DNA of 64,000 bases from Fibrobacteria bacterium. Its GTDB lineage: Bacteria > Fibrobacterota > Fibrobacteria > UBA11236. The stretch is from NCBI GenBank assembly GCA_025360005.1, contig JANYDA010000007.1, positions 62,001 to 126,000 of the forward strand. Direction: 5' to 3'. Shown piece by piece: positions 25,882 through 35,036 of the stretch. The notes below the pieces were generated by a model. It was not told the origin of the DNA. It did no database searches and was given only the letters and a program-made list of their open reading frames with translations. A program made the position numbers and the translations under genes. Position 1 is the first letter of the stretch. Each line of letters begins with the position of its first letter.

Positions 25882-27938
25882 TGCGAAGGGTCCCGCTATT
25901 CCTGATGATCGCGTGGTGCTGCGCGCGGTCCGACATCAATATCGGCATTGCCGGAAACTCCGGCCTGCACAAGCGCAAGCTTTTGGAAGTGATCAGTCCG
26001 GAACCGGAGTCTTACGATAAAGAGGGCTTGCGCGCCTGGCGGGAAGACGCGGAATTCTACCTGGCGGATCTCTACCGATCGCTGGGTTATTTCGAAGTGC
26101 AGATCAAAACCGAATTGAAGCGGCACGGCGATAAGCCCAAGGATTGGGATGCCCTCTTCACCATCCAGGAAGGACCGCGTTACAATTTCGATGCCGTGCG
26201 CGTGATAGGGGCGGATTTGGGCAAGCGGGAACAGACCCCGCCCGCGGCCGTCCCGGGCGCAAAGACGGATTCCGGCTCACTGGCGAAAGGGAAAGAACCG
26301 CGAGCGGATTCCGGGGCGCTTAAAACCAGTTCGACCGCGATCGCGAAGGCCGATACCGCCCGCGGAGCCAAAACGGATCCTACGGCCGCGGCGAAAGCGG
26401 ATTCCGCCCGGGCGCGGCCTCCGCCCGGCCCCACCATCGATTCGACGGATTTGGCGGCGCGGCGGGGAAAGCCCTATAAGGACGACGCGATGTTGAAGGA
26501 TCGCCGTTTTCTGCTGAGGCAATTCGGCAACTCCGGATTCGTGCGGGTGGAGGTGGACGACAGGCTCGATGTCCGCCCGGCGACCAAGACGGTGGCGGTG
26601 GATTACCTGGTGGATGCGGGCCTGCCGGTGGTTTTCGATACCGTTTTGATCCTGAACCAGCGCGCGCCGCCCATGGACACGCTGCCCGGGCTCACCCGGC
26701 CGGGCATCCTCAAGTCGCTGATGCCCTATCGCCGCGGGGATACCGTCAGGGTTTCCGGCAACGACAAGGTGGTGGAAAAGCTCCAATATACCGGGGCGTT
26801 CAACTACGTGCGCATCAAGGACAGCCTGAACCAGGACACTTCCGGCCGCAGCACGCTCTACCTGTACACGGAAGAGCACGTGCCCGGCAACCTGCGCTCC
26901 TCCGTTTTCTATGAAACCCAATACGGGCCCGGCGTTTCCCTGGATGCGCGCCACAGTAACGTGGCGGGTACCCTGAACGAATTGCGCACCGGCTTTTCCT
27001 TCGCCCAGGATCGCCAATCCATGTACGGCGGTTTCGGGTCCCCGCTTACTTTCGGCTTCCTGATCCGCTTCGACGACGACGTCACTTTCGATTGGTACCA
27101 GGATCAGCCCATCCATGCCGGCCTGGGGCCGTTCCAGGGCGATTTCCGCTGGGCCAATTCCGCACGCCTCACCTGGCCATGGTCCTATTGGCTGCGCGTG
27201 GTGGGGGACGCGGAGCTGGAAGCGCAAAGCCGGATGGTGGAAAACAACCTGCGCGAACGCGACCTCAGCCTGAACTTCATCCAGACCGCCTTCCTCACCT
27301 TCGTGAACCAGCCGATGGATCCCACCCGGGGCGTCCGCTTCGCCTTCACGTGGGGCAACGGCGGGCCTCTCCAGCAACACGACGTATGGCGCTTCACCGA
27401 GTACCGGCACAATTGGCTGGAGGCGCAATCGGCCCAATATTATTACCTGCCCACCTTCAGTATGATCAAGCTGGCCACGCGCCTGGATGGGGGCCGTTTC
27501 TTCGGCGACGGCGGCCCCAACTCGCAACGCTTCTTCCTGGGCGGCTCCCGTAACGTGCGCAGCTACCTCTTCCAGGATCTGTGCCCGGAACGATCCGATT
27601 CCGCCCAGGTCTGCGTGGGCCAGAAAGAAGAGCTGGCCTATTTCCTGGCCTCGGCGGAGCTGAGGCTGGAGCCTTTCTGGTTCCTGCGTCCGCAGAGCAA
27701 ATTGAAGGCGCTCATCCCGCTCCAAGTGGTGCCCTTCACCGATTTCGGAAAGGTGTGGGATCTGCCGCGCGGTTTCGCGCTCAGGGAGCCGGACGGTTCG
27801 CTGCCTCCCGGCGAAGGCTATGCCAACGGCCTGGGCCTGCGTTATCCCCTGCTGGGCATTTTCAACCTGCGCCTGGATTGGGCTTTCTGGGGCTCGGGAC
27901 CCAAGATATTCTGGCTTGATCTGGCGCAAGCCTTTTAA
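25878..27938 (+). CDS. tamA: TamA/BamA-family (Omp85) outer-membrane assembly protein
   Basis: 686 aa. After a short hydrophobic N-terminus come POTRA-like segments (HKRKLLEVISPEP, YRSLGYFEVQIKTELK and later KSLMPYRRGDTVRVSGNDKVVEKLQYTG). The first is separated from the rest by a low-complexity Lys/Ala/Asp/Thr/Ser insert at about residues 118-195. The C-terminal ~370 residues are a 16-strand-type barrel with FLGGSRNVRSY near residue 555, the Omp85 motif region, and a terminal aromatic residue (LAQAF). Translation is coupled to tamB (ATGA). The tamB neighbour favours TamA over BamA. The substrate is unknown. Confidence 0.85.
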   Translation: MMRRVPLFLMIAWCCARSDINIGIAGNSGLHKRKLLEVISPEPESYDKEGLRAWREDAEFYLADLYRSLGYFEVQIKTELKRHGDKPKDWDALFTIQEGPRYNFDAVRVIGADLGKREQTPPAAVPGAKTDSGSLAKGKEPRADSGALKTSSTAIAKADTARGAKTDPTAAAKADSARARPPPGPTIDSTDLAARRGKPYKDDAMLKDRRFLLRQFGNSGFVRVEVDDRLDVRPATKTVAVDYLVDAGLPVVFDTVLILNQRAPPMDTLPGLTRPGILKSLMPYRRGDTVRVSGNDKVVEKLQYTGAFNYVRIKDSLNQDTSGRSTLYLYTEEHVPGNLRSSVFYETQYGPGVSLDARHSNVAGTLNELRTGFSFAQDRQSMYGGFGSPLTFGFLIRFDDDVTFDWYQDQPIHAGLGPFQGDFRWANSARLTWPWSYWLRVVGDAELEAQSRMVENNLRERDLSLNFIQTAFLTFVNQPMDPTRGVRFAFTWGNGGPLQQHDVWRFTEYRHNWLEAQSAQYYYLPTFSMIKLATRLDGGRFFGDGGPNSQRFFLGGSRNVRSYLFQDLCPERSDSAQVCVGQKEELAYFLASAELRLEPFWFLRPQSKLKALIPLQVVPFTDFGKVWDLPRGFALREPDGSLPPGEGYANGLGLRYPLLGIFNLRLDWAFWGSGPKIFWLDLAQAF

Positions 27939-27976
27939 TTTTATTTTCATGGGGACCTGTCCCGGAGCCTTTGCCA

Positions 27977-28918
27977 ATGCCTATCACCCCCGATCGAGCC
28001 CATCCCGTGGATACCCCGTCCCCGCCTTCCCGGGCACGCAAGACTTCTTTCCCCGCCCATGTGCGCGATCTGGTTAAGGAAACATTTTCCGAATGGAGCA
28101 AGGACAAAGCTTCCCGTCTGGCCGCCGCGCTGTCCTACTACACCATCTTCTCCGTGGCTCCGCTGCTCATCATCGCCATCGCCGTGGCCGGGCTGGTGTT
28201 CGGCCGCAAAGCGGCCACGGATCAATTGGTGGGGGAGATCCGCGATTTGGTGGGCAATGACGGCGCCCAAGTGATCCAATCCATCCTGCAGAACGCGAGC
28301 AAGACCACCTCCGGCATCCTGGCCACCCTCATCGGCCTGGCGACCTTGCTGGTGGGAGCCTCCGGCGCCTTCGGGCAATTGCAGGATTCCCTCAACACCA
28401 TCTGGGAGGTCAGGCCCAAAGCCGGCCGCGGCGTCAGAGGCGTGCTGCGCGATCGTTTCCTCTCTTTCTCCATGGTGCTCTTCATCGGCTTCCTGCTGAT
28501 GGTCACCTTGCTGCTCAGCGCCTTCCTTTCCGGCATCGGGAAATACCTGGCCGATCTGCTCCCCATGTCCTCCCTGGTTCTGCAGGCCATCAACTTCGCC
28601 ATCTCCCTGGGGGTCACCAGCTTCCTTTTCGCGCTCATCTTCAAGGTGCTGCCGGACGCCTATATCCGCTGGCGCGATGTCTGGGTGGGAGCCGCGGTCA
28701 CGGCCCTGTTGTTCTCGCTGGGGCGGTTCCTGATCGGCCTCTATCTGGGTCGCAGTTCCATCAGCTCCGCCTACGGCGCGGCGGGATCCTTGGTGGTATT
28801 GCTATTGTGGATCTACTACTCGGCCCAGATCCTGTTCCTGGGCGCCGAGTTCACCCAGGTCTACGCCCGGAAATTCGGGCAAGAGATCACGCCCAAGCCC
28901 AACGCCGAGCGGCTTTAA
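27977..28918 (+). CDS. YihY/BrkB-family inner-membrane protein
   Basis: 313 aa from the ATG at 27977 (GGAG 9 nt upstream); an in-frame TTG at 27971 is less likely. Six hydrophobic segments are visible. Family hallmarks include AAALSYYTIFSVAPLLIIAI near residues 45-65, LVGASGAFGQLQDSLNTIWEV near 115-135 and YGAAGSLVVLLLWIYYSAQI near 260-285, ending with a GAEFTQVYAR signature. The family is often annotated as ribonuclease BN or virulence factor BrkB, but its biochemical function is unsettled. It follows tamA by 38 bp on the same strand and may be co-transcribed. Confidence 0.92.
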   Translation: MPITPDRAHPVDTPSPPSRARKTSFPAHVRDLVKETFSEWSKDKASRLAAALSYYTIFSVAPLLIIAIAVAGLVFGRKAATDQLVGEIRDLVGNDGAQVIQSILQNASKTTSGILATLIGLATLLVGASGAFGQLQDSLNTIWEVRPKAGRGVRGVLRDRFLSFSMVLFIGFLLMVTLLLSAFLSGIGKYLADLLPMSSLVLQAINFAISLGVTSFLFALIFKVLPDAYIRWRDVWVGAAVTALLFSLGRFLIGLYLGRSSISSAYGAAGSLVVLLLWIYYSAQILFLGAEFTQVYARKFGQEITPKPNAERL

Positions 28919-28925
28919 CCGCCGA

Positions 28926-28962
28926 ACCGGTTTCCTAAGCGAAGAATCGGTTTCCTAACCGA
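28926..28962. repeat. Short tandem duplication at a convergent gene junction
   Basis: Two imperfect 17-nt copies sharing CGGTTTCCTAA (28926-28942 and 28946-28962) lie between the BrkB-family stop and the stop of the next, convergent gene. That gene's TAG is inside the second copy. It looks like a local duplication; no role is evident. Confidence 0.5.
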
Positions 28963-29530
28963 CCATTACCCGATAGCCGCCGCCCTTGCGAGGCGTGTTC
29001 AGCGCTTGCAAAAGCAGCACCAGGCCCGCCCCGCAGAGATAACCGCCGGCCAGGAAATCCGCGCCATCGAGGATGCCCGTATCCGGGAAGGTGAAGTTGG
29101 CCAGGATGAAGGCCAGGTAGATCATCCAGTTGAACGGAATGCTTTGGGGCGCCTTGATCCCCAACACCAGCAAATGTCCCGAAAGCAGAGCGATCAAAGC
29201 CACGCGCCCGTACAAGAGCGGTTCGCCCATGCCCGCCACCACATACAAGGCGGCCAGGGAAAAGCATCCGGCGATCAGTTTGGCGCGTTCATAGCGGCGC
29301 GCGCGCAAAATGAAAAGCAGAGGGCTGAACAGGCCGGGCATGAAAACCAGAAAGGCCATGAGGATATCGATCCACACCCGCGGACCGATGGCCACCGGAC
29401 GGAAGGAAGCGAGAGGATGCAAAGCGGAGAAGGTCCACGCTTCCACGCTGGGAAAGCAGAAGAACATGGAGATGGCGAAAAGGTAGCAGAAGAGGGCGAA
29501 GGAAAAACCCAGTGCTTGCTTGATGTTCAT
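28955..29530 (-). CDS. Multi-pass membrane protein of unknown function
   Basis: 191 aa from the ATG at 29530 (GGTGA 4 nt upstream); an upstream in-frame start at 29581 adds a Pro-rich stretch with no SD. About five or six hydrophobic helices are visible (for example ALGFSFALFCYLFAISMFF, LMAFLVFMPGLFSPLLFIL, MIYLAFILANFTF). The only charged cluster is a basic loop RARRYERAK. I do not recognise a family or catalytic motif. It is preceded by the zinc-ribbon gene on the same strand. Confidence 0.6.
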   Translation of the reverse strand: MNIKQALGFSFALFCYLFAISMFFCFPSVEAWTFSALHPLASFRPVAIGPRVWIDILMAFLVFMPGLFSPLLFILRARRYERAKLIAGCFSLAALYVVAGMGEPLLYGRVALIALLSGHLLVLGIKAPQSIPFNWMIYLAFILANFTFPDTGILDGADFLAGGYLCGAGLVLLLQALNTPRKGGGYRVMVG

Positions 29531-29745
29531 TTTCACCAGAATGATAATTGGAAATTTTTGATCCGGCGGGGGGAAAGGCATTCCCTATTCTATCAAACGG
29601 GGGAGCAAAAATCCCGCATTAACCCCGTCCCGCCTGGGCTGCGGGGCAGAGGGCGCTTTTTTAAAGCGCCAGGGGCAGTTGGAGTCCGCGGCGCTTCCCC
29701 CGGACCCGCGAATCGGAAAGAAATCCGACACGGGCCATACCGATC

Positions 29746-30192
29746 TTACGTCTGTCCTGCGGGAGCGGGCGCGTAGGCCGCGGCGAAAACATAGCCGCCT
29801 TCGCCGTCCGGCGTGAGGGAGGTGGACCACACGGCATCGGACACGCCCTTGCGGTGCAATTCCCAAAGCTTGGCTCCCATCTTGTCGCCCACCATGCGCG
29901 AGAAGGCTTGCGAATCGCGCAACAAGGCCGCGCTTACCGGCACTTCCACCAGTCCCGGTTCCATGGGCGCATCCGGTCCCTGCTTTTCCCCCGCCAGGAT
30001 GATGTTCCCGGGCTCGAAGGATTTTTCCCCTACGGCAATCTGGATCAGGCTCTTCACTTCTTGCGCGCCCAGCACCTCGAAACAGTTGCGGCAGACGAGC
30101 ACGTCGCCCCAATGGGCCGTCTCCAGGTTTACGGGAATGCGGGTAAGGGAAACCTGATCCTGGCCGGTCTGGCAGACTAGGCAATTTTTCAT
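29746..30192 (-). CDS. Small zinc-ribbon-like hypothetical protein
   Basis: 148 aa from the ATG at 30192, which has a strong SD (AGGAGG) about 5 nt upstream. Residues 4-7 (CLVC) and about 34-37 (CRNC) form two CxxC knuckles, consistent with a zinc ribbon. The rest is a mixed alpha/beta domain with no motif I know. Likely cytoplasmic. The product could bind nucleic acid or protein, but nothing in the context defines this. Confidence 0.6.
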   Translation of the reverse strand: MKNCLVCQTGQDQVSLTRIPVNLETAHWGDVLVCRNCFEVLGAQEVKSLIQIAVGEKSFEPGNIILAGEKQGPDAPMEPGLVEVPVSAALLRDSQAFSRMVGDKMGAKLWELHRKGVSDAVWSTSLTPDGEGGYVFAAAYAPAPAGQT

Positions 30193-30302
30193 GGAGCCTC
30201 CTGGAGGAGGCAAAACTAGCCATTTTGCGGAAGCGAAGGAAGGAGTATGTGCGGGCTCCGGAAACGAGAACCGATCCGGGAGTAAGGTTTTTTGGAAGCC
30301 GG

Positions 30303-32249
30303 TTAAACCGTTTCCTTATACAACTCCAAGTCGGCTTTGATCTTCCGCAGCAGGCGGCCCTTGAGGCGCGGCGAGCGCAGGTCGTCTTCCGGAATGGGTT
30401 TCCATTTCCCGGGAATCAGGACTTGGGAATCGATGAAGGCGTCCACCGCGTCCTGCAACTCGTCCCAGGCGATGGGATCCTTGGCTGCCCTGTCCTTCAT
30501 GGCCATGATTTCGCCGATGATCCACACCAGGCCGTCGCCGGTGAGGCGGTGTTCCATGTTGATGACGGCGGAGCGCTCCGCCACGGCGCGAATCGTATCC
30601 TCGTCCCTTCCGTTGGCAGCCCGGTTTTCAGTTGCCCGGCTCTCATCCGGCCGGCCCTCGGCGGCCCGTATGAGCTTGCGGTAGCGATCCTGGAACTCGC
30701 GCACATGGGCTACGCGGGAAGGCGTCAGCTCCAGGTCTCGCTTGCCCGCGTAGGAGGCCGCCATGATGCGGCAGAAGGTTACCGGATCCATGTCCGCCGC
30801 CAGGCCGGCCGCGTTCCCGGCATAGAAGCGGGGCAGTTCCCGCAGCAGGTTGCGGATGAGGAATACCGGGCGATGGGTGATGCCGTCGGGAAGCTTTTCC
30901 GGGCCCTTGGCCACCTTCAGATCCTCGAAGTAGGCGAGCGCGCGGCGGAACCCGGCGATATCCTCCCGGGATTTCTCCATCAGCTTTTCGATATGCGGCC
31001 GCGTGAAGCCGAAGCGCCACAGCAGGCGCCGATCGCGTTCATCGCGGAATTCCTTGTCGAACTCGGCCAGGCAGGCGGCCTCGCGGAAGGCACGCAATTT
31101 CTTCTTCTCGCCGGTCAAAACGAAATCGGCCGATTGGGCGAAGGCCTGTACCATCAGCCGGGCCCAATAGCGCTGTTCGCCCAGGCTGGTGGAAAAGCGA
31201 TCCACGTCCTCATAGCGGTACTTGTTGGACTTGGCGGCGAACTGGCGGATGGATCCGTAGTCGAGGATGGAACCGTCCGCGAGCACGTTGTCGCCGTCCC
31301 AGGAAAGCCAGTTGAAGATGTATTCCTCTTCCATCACCGCGGCCAGCTTGCCGTAGGAGCGCCCGATCTGATCCAAGCCGCGCGCCGAGCGGCCGGCGGG
31401 ATCGGCGGGCAGCTTCCAGAACCCGTTCTTTTCCTGTCGATCCAGGAAATATTCCATGGCGCGCTTTAGTTCTTCATGGCGGCCCATCTTGAGGTAGCGG
31501 AACAGATGCGCGGGCCGCACCAGGTTGGGCGCGGTGCGCACGCCCACGGAGGATCCGTCGCCGTAGTCGATGACGGTGAGGCAGCGTTCCGTGGGGATGC
31601 CTTCGCGGTAGAAGATCTCGGACATGATGGCGGATCCCAGCATCTCGTCCAGATCGGCCGTTCCGGAAGCGTAGCCGTAGCGCGTTTCCCCCGTGGCCAG
31701 CGGCCGATTGGCCTGCGAGGCCCCCGGGCTCAAGATGGTCGCGCCCGTGCCGCGGCTGGACACGTCGAAACAAATGCCGTTGGCTTCGAGGGTGCCGTTC
31801 CAGATGCTGCGGCCGTCGCCGGATGTGCGCCCGCATTTGTCCTTGTGCTGCAATTGCAGGTAGCGGGTGGCCATATAGGCGTTGGGCTTGAGGCGCGCGC
31901 CCTTGAGTCGCAAGGGGTGGGCCAGATCGTATTCATTGATGATCTGGATCGAGAAGGTGTCGAGGATGATCGCTTCCAAGGCCGCATTCATCCGGTCCCC
32001 ATGGTCGGGGGGGATCAGGCCCAATTCCCGCGCCAGCGGGAAATTGAAATACAGCACGCGGCCTCCCGCGCGCAGCCGCACGGGATAATCGATATAGCCG
32101 TCCGGAGCGGTATCCCGCCACGGATGAGTGCCGTCCAGCAATTGGAAGCGATGATAAGGCGCTGGCGGCGCCTGCGACATGGATGACGCACGATCGGCGG
32201 CGCCCGCTCCGGGAAGGCTTCCGGCGGAGGTGATCTTTCCAGGCGGCAT
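30303..32249 (-). CDS. SelO/YdiU-like (UPF0061) pseudokinase, divergent
   Basis: Up to 648 aa. SelO proteins are pseudokinases that transfer AMP to Ser/Thr/Tyr residues. By eye the order of SelO motifs is kept: CGRTSGDGRSIWNG (compare GQLGDGR), SSRGTGATILSPG (compare LKGAGxTPYSRxG), SEIFYREGIPTERCLTVID (compare SEAMxxLGIPTTRALS), RTAPNLVRPAHLFRY (compare RVAPSHLRFG), and DGDNVLADGSILDYG (compare NTDNMSxxxxTxDYG). The Lys of LKGAG appears to be Arg, and the following Glu seems lost, so nucleotide handling may differ. It is longer than typical SelO. Start is uncertain: 32249 or ATG 32180, neither with a clear SD. Confidence 0.6.
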   Translation of the reverse strand: MPPGKITSAGSLPGAGAADRASSMSQAPPAPYHRFQLLDGTHPWRDTAPDGYIDYPVRLRAGGRVLYFNFPLARELGLIPPDHGDRMNAALEAIILDTFSIQIINEYDLAHPLRLKGARLKPNAYMATRYLQLQHKDKCGRTSGDGRSIWNGTLEANGICFDVSSRGTGATILSPGASQANRPLATGETRYGYASGTADLDEMLGSAIMSEIFYREGIPTERCLTVIDYGDGSSVGVRTAPNLVRPAHLFRYLKMGRHEELKRAMEYFLDRQEKNGFWKLPADPAGRSARGLDQIGRSYGKLAAVMEEEYIFNWLSWDGDNVLADGSILDYGSIRQFAAKSNKYRYEDVDRFSTSLGEQRYWARLMVQAFAQSADFVLTGEKKKLRAFREAACLAEFDKEFRDERDRRLLWRFGFTRPHIEKLMEKSREDIAGFRRALAYFEDLKVAKGPEKLPDGITHRPVFLIRNLLRELPRFYAGNAAGLAADMDPVTFCRIMAASYAGKRDLELTPSRVAHVREFQDRYRKLIRAAEGRPDESRATENRAANGRDEDTIRAVAERSAVINMEHRLTGDGLVWIIGEIMAMKDRAAKDPIAWDELQDAVDAFIDSQVLIPGKWKPIPEDDLRSPRLKGRLLRKIKADLELYKETV

Positions 32250-32332
32250 GCCGGGGAGGGAAGGTTTCCCCCTCCGCGTGCGCGCCGGAGGGAGCGGACG
32301 GCGTTTGCGATCCGGATGTCCGATCGGGCCGC

Positions 32333-32710
32333 TCAGGGGGGGTCCCCCAACACCTGCCGCACCGTGTGCTTCAGCAAAGTGGGATTAAAGGGCTTGCCCA
32401 GGAATTGCGCGTTCAACAGGCAAAGATCGTTGCGCAGGTCGTCGGGTTGTTTGTTTCCCGACATGAAAAGCACCTGGGTCTCAGGGCGGTAGAGCAGCAT
32501 CTGCTCCGCCAGCTCGGGACCGCTCATGGGCGACATTTCCACGTCCGTCAGGAGAAGGTGGATGGGCCCGTGGTGATTGGTGCTCAGGAACAGGGCGTCC
32601 ACCCCGTTGTCCGCGTCCATCACGTCGTAACCCGAATGTTCCAGGAAAAGCTTCATCACCGATCGGAGCGATCCTTCGTCTTCAACCAGCAGAATAGTCT
32701 CGAAATGCAT
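32333..32710 (-). CDS. Stand-alone response-regulator receiver protein
   Basis: 125 aa from the ATG at 32710 (AGGG 4 nt upstream); the longer frame to 32884 adds sequence without protein character. A single CheY-like domain: acidic pair VEDE near residue 9, phospho-acceptor Asp in LLLTDVEMSPMSG near residue 53, switch Ser in VLFMSGN and Lys in LGKPF. No output domain is present, so it acts through protein contacts, or as a phosphate sink. No kinase gene is adjacent. Confidence 0.85.
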   Translation of the reverse strand: MHFETILLVEDEGSLRSVMKLFLEHSGYDVMDADNGVDALFLSTNHHGPIHLLLTDVEMSPMSGPELAEQMLLYRPETQVLFMSGNKQPDDLRNDLCLLNAQFLGKPFNPTLLKHTVRQVLGDPP

Positions 32711-32950
32711 AATCCCTTGAATAGCCCGTTTTCGCTCCCCATCATCGTGCGGAATGACGGAACCCCAAGCGGCGCTAAACCGCCAGGTAGTCCCATTGTA
32801 GGGCAAAGCGCATGCCGCGTCAAATACGCGTTTCCGCGACGCCGGGGGGATTTGGGGCTTTTGGGGCGGACCGGGAATTCCCACGCCGGACCCGGGGCGC
32901 CGGTGGGCGCCGCCGCAGGGAGAATGATCCGTGTTACGGTAACGGGTATG

Positions 32951-33406
32951 CTACCTGGGGTCGTCCGAGAGCGCGGCGACCACGGGTTTGCCGCCGCGAT
33001 CGATTGTCAGCCAGGCGCTGTCGAAACGCACGGGAGCGTAGCCGTCCCGGAAGGCGCGCGCATGCCGGTATTTGGCGGGAATGGCGAAGGAGCCCAGCGA
33101 ATCGATGTACCCGAAACGGCCGGAATCCAATACCACCGCAAGCCCTTCGCTGAAAGAATCGGCCCCATCGAACCGGGGGGCTATGACCACCTTGCCGGCC
33201 GCATCCACGTAGCCGTACTTCCCACGGATGAGCAGCGGCCGCAGGCTCTTTCCGTCCCTGCCGCGCGTACCGGGGTTTTCCAACTGGGCGGAGCCGGAGA
33301 TGGCCGTGGCCACCAGACCGGCCAAAGCCCCCAGAACCAATAGGGCTCCCAGCCCCATTAAGCCATTCAGGAAGGAGAAGGGGCTTTTGGGAATGAGGCT
33401 GAACAT
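32951..33406 (-). CDS. Membrane-anchored WG-repeat protein
   Basis: 151 aa from the ATG at 33406, the only ATG that gives a normal N-terminus; the frame extends to a TTG at 33484. A hydrophobic helix (GLMGLGALLVLGALAGLVATAI) anchors it. The outer part has two clear WG repeats (KYGYVDAAGKVVIAPRFDGA and RFGYIDSLGSFAIPAKYRHA) and a partial third (WLTIDRGGKPV). WG repeats form beta structures in exported bacterial proteins of mostly unknown function. Transcribed away from the receiver gene at 33729. Confidence 0.72.
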   Translation of the reverse strand: MFSLIPKSPFSFLNGLMGLGALLVLGALAGLVATAISGSAQLENPGTRGRDGKSLRPLLIRGKYGYVDAAGKVVIAPRFDGADSFSEGLAVVLDSGRFGYIDSLGSFAIPAKYRHARAFRDGYAPVRFDSAWLTIDRGGKPVVAALSDDPR

Positions 33407-33728
33407 CGGCGTTAGACGTTGATCAACCGAGATCAGGTAATTCCATCGCAGAGGATTTTTCCATAACCGGATCCCTGTTGGCAAACAGGTAGTTTTCGAG
33501 GGAACATGCGATACAATTTACCATAATTTAACCATCCAGACCCTGAGAAATTCAGCGCCGGATGAGGCGACACTGAGCAGGGTTTTTGGCTTCCCCAGAC
33601 CCGAGACTGGTTTTCCGGCCGCAAGAGTCCTAGCGATGGAGAGTAATGAAAATAATACTACCGGGCGGCGAAAAATATAGTTTTCAGCGTGACGCCCCTG
33701 GTTGGAAGCGGAACGCGGACGCATTGCG
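33407..33728. other. 322-bp divergent intergenic region
   Basis: This lies between the WG-repeat gene (leftward) and a receiver gene (rightward). It includes an AT-rich island at about 33508-33535 and a TATAGT hexamer at 33676-33681 about 50 nt before the receiver start. No -35 partner, hairpin or supported open frame was found. Confidence 0.35.
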
Positions 33729-34130
33729 ATGGGTACGGAAAAACAACCTACAATCCTGGTGGTGGATGATGTCGCCTCCAACCGCACCCTGGTCCGGGAA
33801 ATCCTTAAAATCCACGACTACAATGTGCTGGAGGCCGCCGACAGCGAAGAGGCGATGCGCGTGAGCGAAGCCCACGCCGGCCATATCGATCTCCTGATCG
33901 CGGACTTGGTGATGCCTAAGACCAATGGCATGGTGATGGCCCGCCTGCTGCGGAACAAAAGGCCGGGCCTCAAAGTGCTCTACATCTCGGGTTATAATGC
34001 GGACGTGAACGTCCAAATAGAGGTTTGGGATGCCGTGGCAAGCTTCCTCCCCAAACCCTTCAGTCCCAACGGACTGCTGCAAAAGGTCTGCGATCTCCTG
34101 GATCCCTCCATGTCCGACAAGGATCGCTAG
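33729..34130 (+). CDS. Stand-alone response-regulator receiver protein
   Basis: 133 aa from the ATG at 33729; an in-frame TTG at 33702 is less likely. A CheY-like domain: VVDDVASNR with the acidic pair near residues 12-13, acceptor Asp in LLIADLVMPKTNG near residue 58, the switch residue in VLYISGYN and Lys in FLPKPF. It is most similar to the receiver domains found in hybrid kinases, but no output domain follows. It converges on the inositol-monophosphatase gene. The partner kinase is unknown. Confidence 0.87.
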   Translation: MGTEKQPTILVVDDVASNRTLVREILKIHDYNVLEAADSEEAMRVSEAHAGHIDLLIADLVMPKTNGMVMARLLRNKRPGLKVLYISGYNADVNVQIEVWDAVASFLPKPFSPNGLLQKVCDLLDPSMSDKDR

Positions 34131-34167
34131 ATCTCCACGCCGACCGGAGCCGCAGCTCCGGAGCCCC

Positions 34168-34229
34168 TAACAGGGTGTTGGAAAAGTCCCGTTGGCCGGC
34201 CGACGCGTTGCCATTCCAATACCCTGTTA
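34168..34229. terminator. Long imperfect hairpin between convergent genes
   Basis: TAACAGGGTGTTGGAA (34168-34183) pairs with TTCCAATACCCTGTTA (34214-34229), 15 of 16 positions matching. The 30-nt loop contains a smaller GGCCGGCC palindrome. It lies directly between the receiver gene stop and the inositol-monophosphatase-family stop, whose TAA is in the right arm. It probably works as a bidirectional terminator. The left arm recurs at 58858. Confidence 0.6.
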
Positions 34230-35036
34230 ACCCAATTGCAGGACTTTTAGGATGGAATCGTGCAGGATGCCGTTGCTGAAAAGCGCGTCCTGACCGTCGA
34301 TGGAAAATGGCGCGCCGTTGAGATGCGAGGTCCTGCCGCCGGCTTCCGTGACCAATAGACTGCCCACCGCCACGTCCCAGGGCTTCATGGCCAGCATGCA
34401 ATAGGCTTCCATGCGCCCCGCGGCCACGAAAGAGCCTTCCACCACGGCCGAGCCAAGGCATTTCACGCGTTGTAAGGCCGCCGCCGCGCGCCCGCGGGAT
34501 TGCAGGTTGCGGGCGTTCATCTCCTGGCGCTGTGCATCGGTATTGCCGATGTTGAAATCGCCATGCGAAATGATGGCCTCCTGCATCTGGTCCACGGCGC
34601 TGACCTGGATTCTCTTGCCATTGAGATAGGCTCCTCCGCCCAGGGTAACGGTGTACATCTCTTCCAGGGCGGGCAGCCAGATGCATCCCGCGATCATGTT
34701 TTCGCCCTTGCGCAGGCCGATGGAAACGCCCCAGAGCGGGAAGCCGCGCGAGTAGTTGACCGTACCGTCGATGGGATCCACGTACCAGGTATATTCGCTG
34801 CCGCGCTCGACGGCTTCTTCTTCTTCGGTGATGAGATTATGGCCGGGATAGGCGGACGACAGGTGCTTGCGGATGGCGGCATCGCAGGCGAAGTCCGCTT
34901 CCGTGACCACGTCTTTCTCGCCTTTGAACCGGATGTCGCGCAGCGCATGCTGCATAGAGCGCGCCATGCCGCCCGCTTCTTCCGCCGCGCGGATGGCGAC
35001 GCCCAGGAACTCGCCGTATTTATCCTTCATTTCCAT
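34227..35036 (-). CDS. suhB: Inositol monophosphatase-family phosphatase
   Basis: 269 aa, normal length. The metal-binding motifs are intact: VTEADFACD near residue 45, ITEEEE near 70, WYVDPIDGTVNYSRG at about 84-98, and the C-terminal KPWDVAVGSLLVTEAGG. The family hydrolyses phosphate esters such as myo-inositol 1-phosphate in a Mg2+-dependent reaction; the true substrate here (inositol phosphate, sugar phosphate or PAP-type) is unresolved. Two Met codons (35036 and 35030) are possible starts. Downstream of the SAM hydrolase on the same strand, about 200 bp away. Confidence 0.9.
   Translation of the reverse strand: MEMKDKYGEFLGVAIRAAEEAGGMARSMQHALRDIRFKGEKDVVTEADFACDAAIRKHLSSAYPGHNLITEEEEAVERGSEYTWYVDPIDGTVNYSRGFPLWGVSIGLRKGENMIAGCIWLPALEEMYTVTLGGGAYLNGKRIQVSAVDQMQEAIISHGDFNIGNTDAQRQEMNARNLQSRGRAAAALQRVKCLGSAVVEGSFVAAGRMEAYCMLAMKPWDVAVGSLLVTEAGGRTSHLNGAPFSIDGQDALFSNGILHDSILKVLQLG

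Noticed and set aside
33433-33787. Minus-strand open frames between the WG-repeat and receiver genes
   Set aside because: They overlap each other and the start of the receiver gene, lack an SD and show no domain pattern.
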